Below are positions 1 through 5,101 of a DNA stretch of 6,975 nt, piece by piece. Position 1 is the first letter of the stretch; every line of letters starts with the position of its first letter. The translations under genes and the position numbers were made by a program. This DNA is from Actinomycetes bacterium (lineage in GTDB: Bacteria; Actinomycetota; Acidimicrobiia; Acidimicrobiales; RAAP-2), in contig JAKBCI010000092.1 in NCBI GenBank assembly GCA_021807965.1, forward strand, positions 1 to 6,975. The letters are read 5' to 3'. The notes under the pieces are model-generated. The model was not told where the DNA came from. It saw only the letters and a program-made list of their open reading frames with translations, and ran no database searches.

Positions 1-1377
1 ATCACGTCGATCTCGGTCACCGGCACGGCGACCGTCGGCTCGACGCTGAGTGCGGTGAGCAGTGTCTACTCCCAGACGACCTACACGACGGCCTACCAGT
101 GGTACGCGTGCACGTCGGCGGTGACCGCGGCCGCCTCGACCCCGCCCTACTACTGCAGTGTGATCCCCGGTGCGACCTCCTCGACGTTCGTGCCCACGAC
201 GACCCAGACCGGTGACTTCGTGACCGTGCTCGAGACCGTGACCAGTGGCACCTCGGTCGCTACGGGCCTCGCCGCCTCGACGGCCCAGATCACGACCAAC
301 ATCCCCGGGGCGCCGGCGTCGGTGACCGCGTACGCGGGAATCGGCCAGGCGACCGTCAGCTGGACGACGCCGACGACGGGTCTCGCCGCCACCTCCTACA
401 CGGTGACCTCGTCGCCCGGTGCCTTCACCTGCACCGCGTCGACGCTCACCTGCGTGGTGACCGGCCTGCTCTACGGGACGAGCTACACCTTCAGCGTGAC
501 CGCGACCAACAGCTACGGAACGAGCGCGAAGTCGATCGCCTCGAACGCCGTCTCGCCGAGCGAGAGCGTGCCGAGCGCGCCGACCGCGGTCAGTGCGACC
601 GCGGGCGTCCTCTCGGCCACGGTCACCTGGACCGCGGCGACCCAGAACGGGTCGACCATCTCGCTCTACACGGTGATCTCGGCCCCGGGGAACCTCAGCT
701 GCACGACGACCACGACCAGTTGCACGGTGACCGGGCTCGCGGCGAACACGCCCTACACCTTCACGGTGTCGGCGCGCAACGCCGTCGGCGCGGGACCGAG
801 CTCGTACGTCAGTGCCGCGGTGACCCCGAAGCCCAACACACCGAACGGTCCCGTCGGGGTCTCGACCAAGCGCGGCAACCACCAGCTGACGGTCTCGTGG
901 TCGGCCGGTAGCGCCAATGGCGCGACGGTGACCGGCTACCTCGTCACGGCGACCGGCGGTGGCGCGGCCAAGACGTGCTCGACGACCGGCTATCGCTGCG
1001 TGGTCTCGGGTCTCACCAACGGCATCCCCTACGCCATCAGCGTCGTCGCCCAGAGCACGAGCGGCAACTCCGCGGCGGTCAATGGCCCAGCGATGGTGCC
1101 GGCCGGTCCCCCGAGCGCACCCTCGATCTACCACAGCGTGCGCGGTGCCGGCGTCGTGATCGTGTACTTCCGCGCGCCGGCTCAGACCAACGGTGCGCCG
1201 GTCGCGTACTACCAGTACCTGATCAACGGGCGCTGGACCGTTCAGCCCGTGAAGGGCCGTCTGGTCATCGTCCTGCGCGGCCTGGCCCGCCACCACGCCT
1301 ACATCGTGCGCGTGCGCGCGGTGTCGGTCGGCGGCGCCTCGGGCGCGTCGAACTACGTGCGGGTGATCACGCTGTAG
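1..1377 (+). CDS. C-terminal part of a secreted Ig-like/FN3 repeat protein (5' truncated)
   Basis: The frame is open from base 1, so the gene begins outside the window; the GTG at 55 is an internal valine codon and not a credible start. The visible 458 residues consist of an Ig-like repeat (about 1-97, with the YQWYAC signature at 32-37 and a second cysteine at 52). Four FN3-type modules follow, at about 101-189, 190-279, 280-368 and 369-458. Modules 1-3 show the usual FN3 marks: a proline-rich start, a central VSW/VTW, a GL..GT.Y.F.V.A.N turn, and an extra cysteine pair spaced C-x6-C. The last module is divergent, lacks the cysteines and is rich in Arg and Val. The protein ends in VRVITL with no LPXTG motif, membrane helix or charged tail. 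Composition (Thr, Ser, Ala, Val) and paired cysteines suggest an extracellular or cell-surface role, perhaps adhesion or polymer binding. There is no catalytic domain in view, and the exact function is unknown. Confidence 0.85.
   Translation: MTSISVTGTATVGSTLSAVSSVYSQTTYTTAYQWYACTSAVTAAASTPPYYCSVIPGATSSTFVPTTTQTGDFVTVLETVTSGTSVATGLAASTAQITTNIPGAPASVTAYAGIGQATVSWTTPTTGLAATSYTVTSSPGAFTCTASTLTCVVTGLLYGTSYTFSVTATNSYGTSAKSIASNAVSPSESVPSAPTAVSATAGVLSATVTWTAATQNGSTISLYTVISAPGNLSCTTTTTSCTVTGLAANTPYTFTVSARNAVGAGPSSYVSAAVTPKPNTPNGPVGVSTKRGNHQLTVSWSAGSANGATVTGYLVTATGGGAAKTCSTTGYRCVVSGLTNGIPYAISVVAQSTSGNSAAVNGPAMVPAGPPSAPSIYHSVRGAGVVIVYFRAPAQTNGAPVAYYQYLINGRWTVQPVKGRLVIVLRGLARHHAYIVRVRAVSVGGASGASNYVRVITL
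301..1374 (+). repeat. Four tandem FN3-type modules
   Basis: Four units begin near bases 301, 568, 838 and 1105, with a regular period of about 267-270 bases (89-90 residues). Each starts with a proline-rich linker such as PGAP, PSAP or PNGP. Modules 1-3 have cysteine pairs at residues 144/151, 234/241 and 326/333, numbering from base 1. The similarity is clear in protein but only partial in DNA, so these are old duplications and not a fresh expansion. Confidence 0.8.
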
Positions 1378-1386
1378 CAGTCTCCT

Positions 1387-1429
1387 CGATCCCCCCGAGC
1401 GCCGGCGATGACGGTGCCCGGGGGGATCG
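1387..1429 (+). terminator. Strong hairpin terminator after the FN3 protein
   Basis: Bases 1387-1396 (CGATCCCCCC) pair perfectly with 1420-1429 (GGGGGGATCG). The stem continues inward through G1397-C1419, one A-C mismatch, and six more pairs (1399-1404 with 1412-1417, one of them G-T), leaving a 7-base loop. It starts 9 bases after the stop codon. The following bases, CTCGTTT, give only a short T-tract, as is common in high-GC actinobacteria. It separates the repeat-protein gene from the membrane-protein promoter just downstream. Confidence 0.75.
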
Positions 1430-1435
1430 CTCGTT

Positions 1436-1441
1436 TACGCT
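1436..1441 (+). promoter_or_regulatory. Putative -10 element (TACGCT) of a leaderless promoter
   Basis: TACGCT fits the actinobacterial -10 pattern TAnnnT and lies exactly six bases before the GTG at 1448. That spacing would place the transcript start at or next to the start codon. No convincing -35 hexamer is seen, because the hairpin occupies that region. The same spacing occurs upstream of the LLM oxidoreductase gene. Confidence 0.45.
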
Positions 1442-1447
1442 GGAGCG

Positions 1448-1894
1448 GTGAGCCAGGTCGTCATCGAGTTTCGCCAGCGCGCCCGAGGCGGCGCCTCGGT
1501 GCCGATGTTCCTCTGGTCGATCGCGATGGCAGCGGTGCTCGTCACCTACGAGCTCGAACGTCACGGTCGCGGCGGCGCGGTTCTCGCGGGCGTCGTCGCG
1601 ACGGCGATCTTCGGGGCCATCCTCGGGTGGCGCCGGCGGACCGGTCTCGCAATCGTCGCGCCGTTTTTCAGCTGGCTCGTCGCCTGGCTGCCCCTCGTCA
1701 TCGCGTCGATGGTGCGCCACGGAGTGCTCGCGGGCCTGGTGCTCGGCGTGGTGACGGTGACCCTCGGCTGGTTCGTCATCGGGGGACTCGAGCTGCTCGA
1801 GCTCGCTGTCGTGGCGTCACTCGTCGCGCGCCTGCGCGGCGGCTCGGGACCCGACGTGGTCGTCTTTGGACCCGGCGAGGGACCCGGTCGCTAG
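1448..1894 (+). CDS. Small multi-pass membrane protein of unknown function
   Basis: A 148-residue protein that I cannot assign to a named family. After a short basic N-terminus (RQRARGG at 9-15) there are hydrophobic segments at about 18-34, 44-61, 66-88 and 93-127. The last is long enough to be one helix plus an amphipathic stretch, or two helices. A Gly/Pro-rich tail ends in GPGEGPGR. The basic segment WRRR (61-64) between helices 2 and 3 suggests a cytoplasmic loop. There are no catalytic motifs and no signal peptide. GTG 1448 is chosen because a TAnnnT element lies six bases upstream. The GGAG at 1442-1445 is too close to act as a normal ribosome site, and an ATG at 1505 (Met20) is the main alternative. 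Its stop codon overlaps that of the convergent SRPBCC gene. Coding is supported by the membrane-protein pattern and GC-rich third positions. Function is unknown. Confidence 0.65.
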   Translation: MSQVVIEFRQRARGGASVPMFLWSIAMAAVLVTYELERHGRGGAVLAGVVATAIFGAILGWRRRTGLAIVAPFFSWLVAWLPLVIASMVRHGVLAGLVLGVVTVTLGWFVIGGLELLELAVVASLVARLRGGSGPDVVVFGPGEGPGR

Positions 1895-2319
1895 AGCCGT
1901 TCGCCGAGTCGTCGCAGGTTCGCTGTCCAGATCCTACGAAGTACCGGGGCGGCGACCCAGGACCCGAGCGGACCGCCGGCCCACCACGGGAAGCGCAGGG
2001 TCTCCTCCCAGGTGAGTGCCGTGCCGCTCGCGTCGGGGGCGAGGGTGAAGCGTCCGACGCCGGTGAACGCGCCGCGGTGCTCGACGCCGAGCCGGCGTGG
2101 CGGCTCCCACTCGGTGACGCTCATGACGTCGGTCGTCGCGAAGGGACCGACGACGGTCCGTACGCGAAAGGTCGTGCCGACTCCCTCGCGCTGCTCGCCA
2201 ACGAACTCGAGCGACGCCGCGTCGGCCATCCAGGTGACGTGTCGCTCGATCGCGCCGAGCTCGCCCCAGACCACCTCGGGGGTTCGTGCGTAGTGGGCTC
2301 GCACGCGAATGGTGGTCAC
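1891..2319 (-). CDS. SRPBCC / polyketide-cyclase-like family protein
   Basis: This 142-residue protein has the length and pattern of the START-like SRPBCC fold (Polyketide_cyc2 group). A first strand (TIRVRAHYART, 3-13) leads into helices beginning PEVVWGELGAIERHVTWM. Strands around LEFVGEQREGVGTTFRVRT follow, then a central hairpin with EWEPPRRLGVEHRGAF. A late strand pair covers GRFTLAPDASGTALTWEETLRF, and the long C-terminal helix (about 118-142) closes the hydrophobic pocket. Members bind small hydrophobic ligands; some are cyclases or aromatases, but most have no known substrate. No catalytic residues can be named here. The protein is cytoplasmic, with no signal peptide. Its GTG start lies inside the stop of the upstream oxidoreductase gene (GTGA overlap), which predicts translational coupling and makes this start convincing. 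A role on the same substrate as the oxidoreductase is plausible but inferred. Confidence 0.88.
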   Translation of the reverse strand: MTTIRVRAHYARTPEVVWGELGAIERHVTWMADAASLEFVGEQREGVGTTFRVRTVVGPFATTDVMSVTEWEPPRRLGVEHRGAFTGVGRFTLAPDASGTALTWEETLRFPWWAGGPLGSWVAAPVLRRIWTANLRRLGERL

Positions 2320-3203
2320 GCGGCGAGTTGGCGCCAGTCGGCGAGGGGCGGCGCGGCGTCGGGCCCGAGCACCTGGAGACAGACGTGGTCGGCGCCGCGG
2401 GCGAGGTGCTCGGCGCTGCGCGCGCGTATCACGTCGGCGTCGCCGTGCACGACCATCGCGTCACAGAGCCGCTCGGAGCCGCCGCGCACGAAGTCGTCGT
2501 CGGTGAAGCCGAGCCGGCGCCAGTTGTTGCGGTAGTTCTCGAGACCGGTGTAGAAGTCGAGGTGACGGTGAGCGCGCTCAAGGAACTCCTCGCGGCTCTG
2601 GCCGAGCACGACCGCCTGCTCGACGGCGAGAAAGGCCGAGCCGAGGCGCTCGCGCGCCGCGGCCGTGTGCTCGGTCGTCACGAGATAGGTGTGGGCGCCG
2701 TCGGCGTGGCTCGCGGCGAGGTCGAGCATCTTGGGCCCGAGAGCCGCGAGCACGCGAGGCACCGCGCGGTCCGCGTCGGCCGCGTGCATGGGGACCGCGT
2801 CCATCGCCTCGAGGTAGGCGCGCATGGCGGCGAGGGGACTCTCGTAGCGGTGTCCGCGCAGTCGCTCGACGAGGGGCCGGTGGCTCACCCCGAGACCGAG
2901 CACGAAGCGGTCGCCACTCGCCGCCTCGAGGCTGCGCGCGCCGTTCGTCGCGGCCACGGCGTCGCGGGCCCAGATCGAGGCGATGCCGGTCGCGATCGTC
3001 ATCGTCGTGCTCGCGGCGAGGGCGAGGCTCGCGTTCACGAGCGCCTCGCGGCCCCAGGCCTCGGGGAGCCAGAGGGCGCCGTAGCCGAGGGCGTCGAGCT
3101 CGGCGACGACGTGGCGTAGGTCGGCGACGGACTGCGCGTCGAGGGTCATCGTCCAGAGGCCGGTCGCGCCGCGCAGTCGCTCGAGGATCGCGGGAGTGGC
3201 CAT
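2316..3203 (-). CDS. F420-dependent LLM-class oxidoreductase (TIGR03620-like)
   Basis: This 295-residue protein is a luciferase-like TIM-barrel oxidoreductase of the actinobacterial F420-dependent type. Such enzymes use reduced or oxidised coenzyme F420 for hydride transfer to small organic substrates in the cytoplasm. Visible family marks are GLWT near the start (15-18), LDALGYGALWLPE (36-48), TGIASIWARD (72-81) and FVLGLGVSHRPLVE (100-113). Also present are MRAYLEAMDA (127-136), RVLAALGPKMLDLAA (150-164), NYRNNWRRLGFTDDDF (223-238) and the C-terminal ADHVCLQVLG (271-280). These strongly resemble the TIGR03620 group from memory; the substrate of that group is not established. ATG 3203 was chosen although the frame stays open far upstream: the homologous part starts here, the extension is antisense to the hydrolase, and a TACGAT element sits six bases upstream. 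The gene is first of a two-gene unit with the SRPBCC gene. Confidence 0.93.
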   Translation of the reverse strand: MATPAILERLRGATGLWTMTLDAQSVADLRHVVAELDALGYGALWLPEAWGREALVNASLALAASTTMTIATGIASIWARDAVAATNGARSLEAASGDRFVLGLGVSHRPLVERLRGHRYESPLAAMRAYLEAMDAVPMHAADADRAVPRVLAALGPKMLDLAASHADGAHTYLVTTEHTAAARERLGSAFLAVEQAVVLGQSREEFLERAHRHLDFYTGLENYRNNWRRLGFTDDDFVRGGSERLCDAMVVHGDADVIRARSAEHLARGADHVCLQVLGPDAAPPLADWRQLAA

Positions 3204-3209
3204 GACCCC

Positions 3210-3215
3210 ATCGTA
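3210..3215 (-). promoter_or_regulatory. Putative -10 element (TACGAT) for the LLM/SRPBCC unit
   Basis: On the minus strand TACGAT is followed by six bases (GGGGTC) and then the ATG at 3203. This matches the TAnnnT pattern with transcription starting at the start codon, so the mRNA is probably leaderless. No good -35 box is seen 16-18 bases further upstream. The element lies within the 51-base gap shared with the divergent hydrolase gene. Confidence 0.5.
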
Positions 3216-3243
3216 GGGTTTGTGCGCACGGCGAGCTGGCGAC

Positions 3244-3249
3244 GACAAT
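3244..3249 (+). promoter_or_regulatory. Weak putative -10 element (GACAAT) for the hydrolase
   Basis: GACAAT matches TATAAT at four of six positions and lies five bases before the ATG at 3255, close to the leaderless spacing seen at the two other genes. TAGGGT at 3214-3219 also fits TAnnnT and is an alternative; it would give a short leader for the ATG at 3255. There is no clear -35 for either, so this call is tentative. Confidence 0.25.
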
Positions 3250-3254
3250 GGACC

Positions 3255-4868
3255 ATGGCCTACGTCGTCGCCGCGCTGAGTCTGTGGCTGGCCCTCGTCG
3301 CGGTGACGGCGCTTCGCCCGCGCCGGCGCGGCGCGCTCGCGGCGCTTAGCTACCCGATCGGCTGGATCGCGGGCGAGCTGCCCATCCAGGCGGTTACCGT
3401 CGAGCTCGGCCTGCTCGGCCTGCTCGCCTGGTGGGGCTGGCCGATCGGCTGGATCGACCCGGTCGTCGTCGCCCTCGCCCTCGTCGTCGTCGCGACCAAC
3501 GGCGCCCTGCTCGTCGCCTCCTTTCGCGCTCGGCGCGTCGTCGCCGAGTCGATGCGTGACGCGACGCCGCCACTGATCGTCGGTGGTCCGGGCGAGGACG
3601 TCTTTGGCCGCTGGTGGCGAACGGCCCTGCAGCTGCCGCTGCACCCGCGCGACCTGGTCGTGACCGCCAACGTCCCCTACGGGCCCGAGCCGCGTCACCG
3701 CCTCGACGTGTGGCGCACGCGCGAGGACCTCGAGGGGGCCCCGGTCATCTTCTACATCCACGGCGGGGCGTGGACCTTCGGCGACAAGCGCGAGCAGGGA
3801 CGCCCGATGCTCCACGAGTTCTGCGCGCGCGGCTGGGTCGCGGTTGCGGCCAACTACCGCCTGGCGCCGCGCCACCCGTGGCCGGCCCAGATCGAGGACG
3901 TGACGCGCACGCTCGCCTGGATCAAGCGCGAGATCAGCGCCTACGGGGGCGACCCCGACCGGGTGGTTGTCGCGGGAGGCTCGGCCGGCGGCCACCTCGC
4001 GGCGCTGCTCGCGCTGAGTGGCGACGACCCGACGTGGCGCCCGAGCGACGTCGCGGACGTCGACGACTGGTCGGTGCGCGGCTGTCTCTCCTTCTACGGC
4101 GTGCTCGAGATGACGGGGGACGAAGCCCACTGGCGCGGCCTCGGGCGGGGGCTGCGACGACTCCTCGAGCACCGGGTTGTCCAGGTGCCCTTCGAGGGCA
4201 ACGAGGCGCTCTATCGCCACCTGAGCCCGTATCACCGCCTCGACGCCGCGGCGCCGCCCTTCTTCGTCGTCCAGGGGGTCACCGACACGCTCGTCGACGT
4301 CCAGGTCGCGCGCGACTTCGTCGACCGGGCCCGGCGCGTCTCTCTCCAGCCCGTCTACTACGTGGAGCTTCCTCTCACCCAGCACGCTTTCGACGTGACG
4401 GCGAGCCCGCGCACCTCGGCGACAACTCGCGCGGCGATCGCCTTCGCCGAGGCGACGACGACGCCGAGGCCGCGGTTCTCGACCGGGCTGCTCGACGTCT
4501 ACCGGGTGCCCCCAGCCCAGCTCGAGGTCGCAGCTGACGGCGGCCACCTCGACGCCGTCGCCTACGCCGCGCGCGGCGGCCCGTACTACGTCGTCACGAG
4601 CGACAACCCGGGCTCGGTCGTTCGGTCGCCCGAACGTAACGAGGTCGATCGGGCCGAGCTGGCGGCGTTACTCGTGAGTCGGGGTGCCGAAGCCGTCGCG
4701 ACGCGGGCGCGCGACGCGACGGGACGTTTTCCCGACGAGGTCGGCTGGGTCGTGACCGAGCGCGCCCTCGCGCTCGGTCTCGCTCGTCGCTACGCCCAGC
4801 TCGCCCTCTACCGGGTGGACGCTACCGGGGTCAGCGTGCTCGAGGCGAGCAGCGGTCGCGAACGCTGA
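3255..4868 (+). CDS. Membrane-anchored HSL-type alpha/beta hydrolase with C-terminal DUF3293-like domain
   Basis: A 537-residue probable esterase or lipase. Three hydrophobic segments (about 2-20, 43-61, 68-90) anchor the N-terminus. Basic clusters after the first and third (RPRRR at 21-25, RARR at 91-94) predict a cytoplasmic catalytic domain by the positive-inside rule. The alpha/beta hydrolase-3 domain spans about 135-415. It has the oxyanion-hole motif HGGAW (169-173), YRLAPRHPWP after the next strand, the nucleophile Ser243 in GGSAGG, acid Asp344 in TDTLVD and His377 in TQHAFD, so the triad is complete. The substrate is unknown; short acyl esters or lipids are typical for the family. After about residue 425 comes an added domain with DNPG (450-453), FPDEVGW (492-498) and a helix ending LARRYAQLALYRV, resembling DUF3293. 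ATG 3255 is preferred because hydrophobic sequence starts at once; in-frame GTG 3222 would add 11 basic-rich residues. The gene is divergent from the oxidoreductase gene. Confidence 0.9.
   Translation: MAYVVAALSLWLALVAVTALRPRRRGALAALSYPIGWIAGELPIQAVTVELGLLGLLAWWGWPIGWIDPVVVALALVVVATNGALLVASFRARRVVAESMRDATPPLIVGGPGEDVFGRWWRTALQLPLHPRDLVVTANVPYGPEPRHRLDVWRTREDLEGAPVIFYIHGGAWTFGDKREQGRPMLHEFCARGWVAVAANYRLAPRHPWPAQIEDVTRTLAWIKREISAYGGDPDRVVVAGGSAGGHLAALLALSGDDPTWRPSDVADVDDWSVRGCLSFYGVLEMTGDEAHWRGLGRGLRRLLEHRVVQVPFEGNEALYRHLSPYHRLDAAAPPFFVVQGVTDTLVDVQVARDFVDRARRVSLQPVYYVELPLTQHAFDVTASPRTSATTRAAIAFAEATTTPRPRFSTGLLDVYRVPPAQLEVAADGGHLDAVAYAARGGPYYVVTSDNPGSVVRSPERNEVDRAELAALLVSRGAEAVATRARDATGRFPDEVGWVVTERALALGLARRYAQLALYRVDATGVSVLEASSGRER
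3354..3456 (+). repeat. 16-base direct repeat inside the hydrolase membrane region
   Basis: CCGATCGGCTGGATCG occurs at 3354-3369 and again at 3441-3456, 87 bases apart and in the same reading frame. It encodes PIGWI at residues 34-38 and 63-67, flanking the second hydrophobic segment. Each copy also contains the short inverted repeat CGATC/GATCG. It could reflect a small internal duplication or coincidental use of the same motif at two membrane edges. Confidence 0.6.
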
Positions 4869-4876
4869 AACAGCGT
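4862..4876 (+). other. Small hairpin across the hydrolase stop codon
   Basis: ACGCTG (4862-4867) and CAGCGT (4871-4876) form a perfect 6-bp stem with an AAA loop, and the TGA stop (4866-4868) lies within it. No T-tract follows, so it is not a normal intrinsic terminator. It may protect the 3' end of the mRNA, or be chance. Confidence 0.4.
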
Positions 4877-4886
4877 CGTACCTGGT

Positions 4887-4929
4887 AAGAGGGCGTGGCT
4901 TGGGGTCCGACCGCCCCTATCTCTTCTTT
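4887..4929 (+). terminator. Possible terminator downstream of the hydrolase
   Basis: AAGAG (4887-4891) can pair with CTCTT (4921-4925). Inside it GGCG (4892-4895) pairs with CGCC (4912-4915), with a bulge on the 3' side. An alternative small stem is GGGG 4902-4905 with CCCC 4914-4917. Pyrimidine-rich CTCTTCTTTC follows or overlaps the stem. The fold is imperfect, so this is a candidate only. Confidence 0.3.
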
Positions 4930-4952
4930 CGAATGAACGATTCACAGGTGGT

Positions 4953-5065
4953 TGTCAAATGTTCGTAATGACGTTTAAGAATTTTCACAGAATTCGAGGA
5001 TTATGGTGAAACTACCGCCATCGGTGCACGTTGTTGGCACGCGCTGGCGAGATGTCAAATGACGT
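4953..5065 (+). repeat. Duplicated TGTCAAATG / AATGACGT motif
   Basis: TGTCAAATG occurs at 4953-4961 and 5053-5061, exactly 100 bases apart. AATGACGT occurs at 4967-4974 and 5058-5065. The first copy reads as the second (TGTCAAATGACGT) with nine extra bases, which create a near-tandem AATGTTCGT-AATGACGT. The pair brackets the TATGGT hexamer, as operator sites might. No known regulator is recognised. Confidence 0.45.
5002..5007 (+). promoter_or_regulatory. Candidate -10 element (TATGGT) for the second surface protein
   Basis: TATGGT is the only TAnnnT hexamer on this strand in the intergenic region. It would give a transcript start near 5014 and a leader of about 88 bases. A -35 is weak: TTCACA (4984-4989) matches TTGACA at five of six bases but is only 12 bases away. 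A second option is TTGTCA (4952-4957) with TAAGAA (4976-4981) at 18-base spacing. Confidence 0.3.
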
Positions 5066-5092
5066 AAGCGCCGCGTTCACATCGAGCCAAGT

Positions 5093-5096
5093 GAGG
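5093..5096 (+). promoter_or_regulatory. Ribosome binding site of the second surface protein
   Basis: GAGG, within GTGAGG, lies five bases before the ATG at 5102. This is a good Shine-Dalgarno match and decides for this start over the in-frame ATG at 5150. It contrasts with the apparently leaderless genes in the middle of the window. Confidence 0.65.
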
Positions 5097-5101
5097 TACT
5101 C

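Larger units (their letters stand above)
4869..5101 (+). promoter_or_regulatory. AT-rich upstream region of the second surface protein
   Basis: This gene-free stretch is clearly different in composition from its neighbours: bases 4921-5000 have 30 G/C of 80 (about 38%), while flanking genes are far more GC-rich. It holds the candidate hydrolase terminator, a duplicated short motif, one TAnnnT hexamer (TATGGT, 5002-5007) and the ribosome site at its 3' end. I see no stop-free frame of useful length and no recognised riboswitch core; in particular I found no c-di-GMP or c-di-AMP riboswitch consensus. Confidence 0.6.

Noticed and set aside
55..57. GTG as start of the FN3 protein
   Set aside because: The frame is open to base 1 and the Ig-like domain already begins before this codon. 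There is no signal peptide or ribosome site at this position.
1870..1889. Terminator between the convergent genes
   Set aside because: GGACCCGG is repeated directly (GGACCCGGCGAGGGACCCGG), not inverted, and it lies inside the coding sequence with no T-tract.
1408..2535. 375-codon plus-strand frame
   Set aside because: It crosses the terminator hairpin, the membrane-protein gene in another frame and the SRPBCC gene. Its Arg/Gly/Ala-rich product has no domain pattern, so it is a codon-bias shadow.
2286..3119. 277-codon plus-strand frame opposite the oxidoreductase
   Set aside because: It is antisense to a strongly recognisable enzyme. The product is a monotonous Val/Glu/Arg/His mix with no motif.
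3204..4547. Upstream extension of the minus-strand oxidoreductase frame, open for more than 1300 bases
   Set aside because: It is antisense to the hydrolase, which has a full catalytic triad and clear domains. The extension is Arg/Asp/Glu-rich low-complexity sequence typical of reverse frames in high-GC DNA, and the oxidoreductase homology begins at 3203.
4869..5101. Riboswitch upstream of the surface protein
   Set aside because: Leaders of cell-surface genes in actinobacteria sometimes carry c-di-AMP or c-di-GMP riboswitches, but I could not find either conserved core here.
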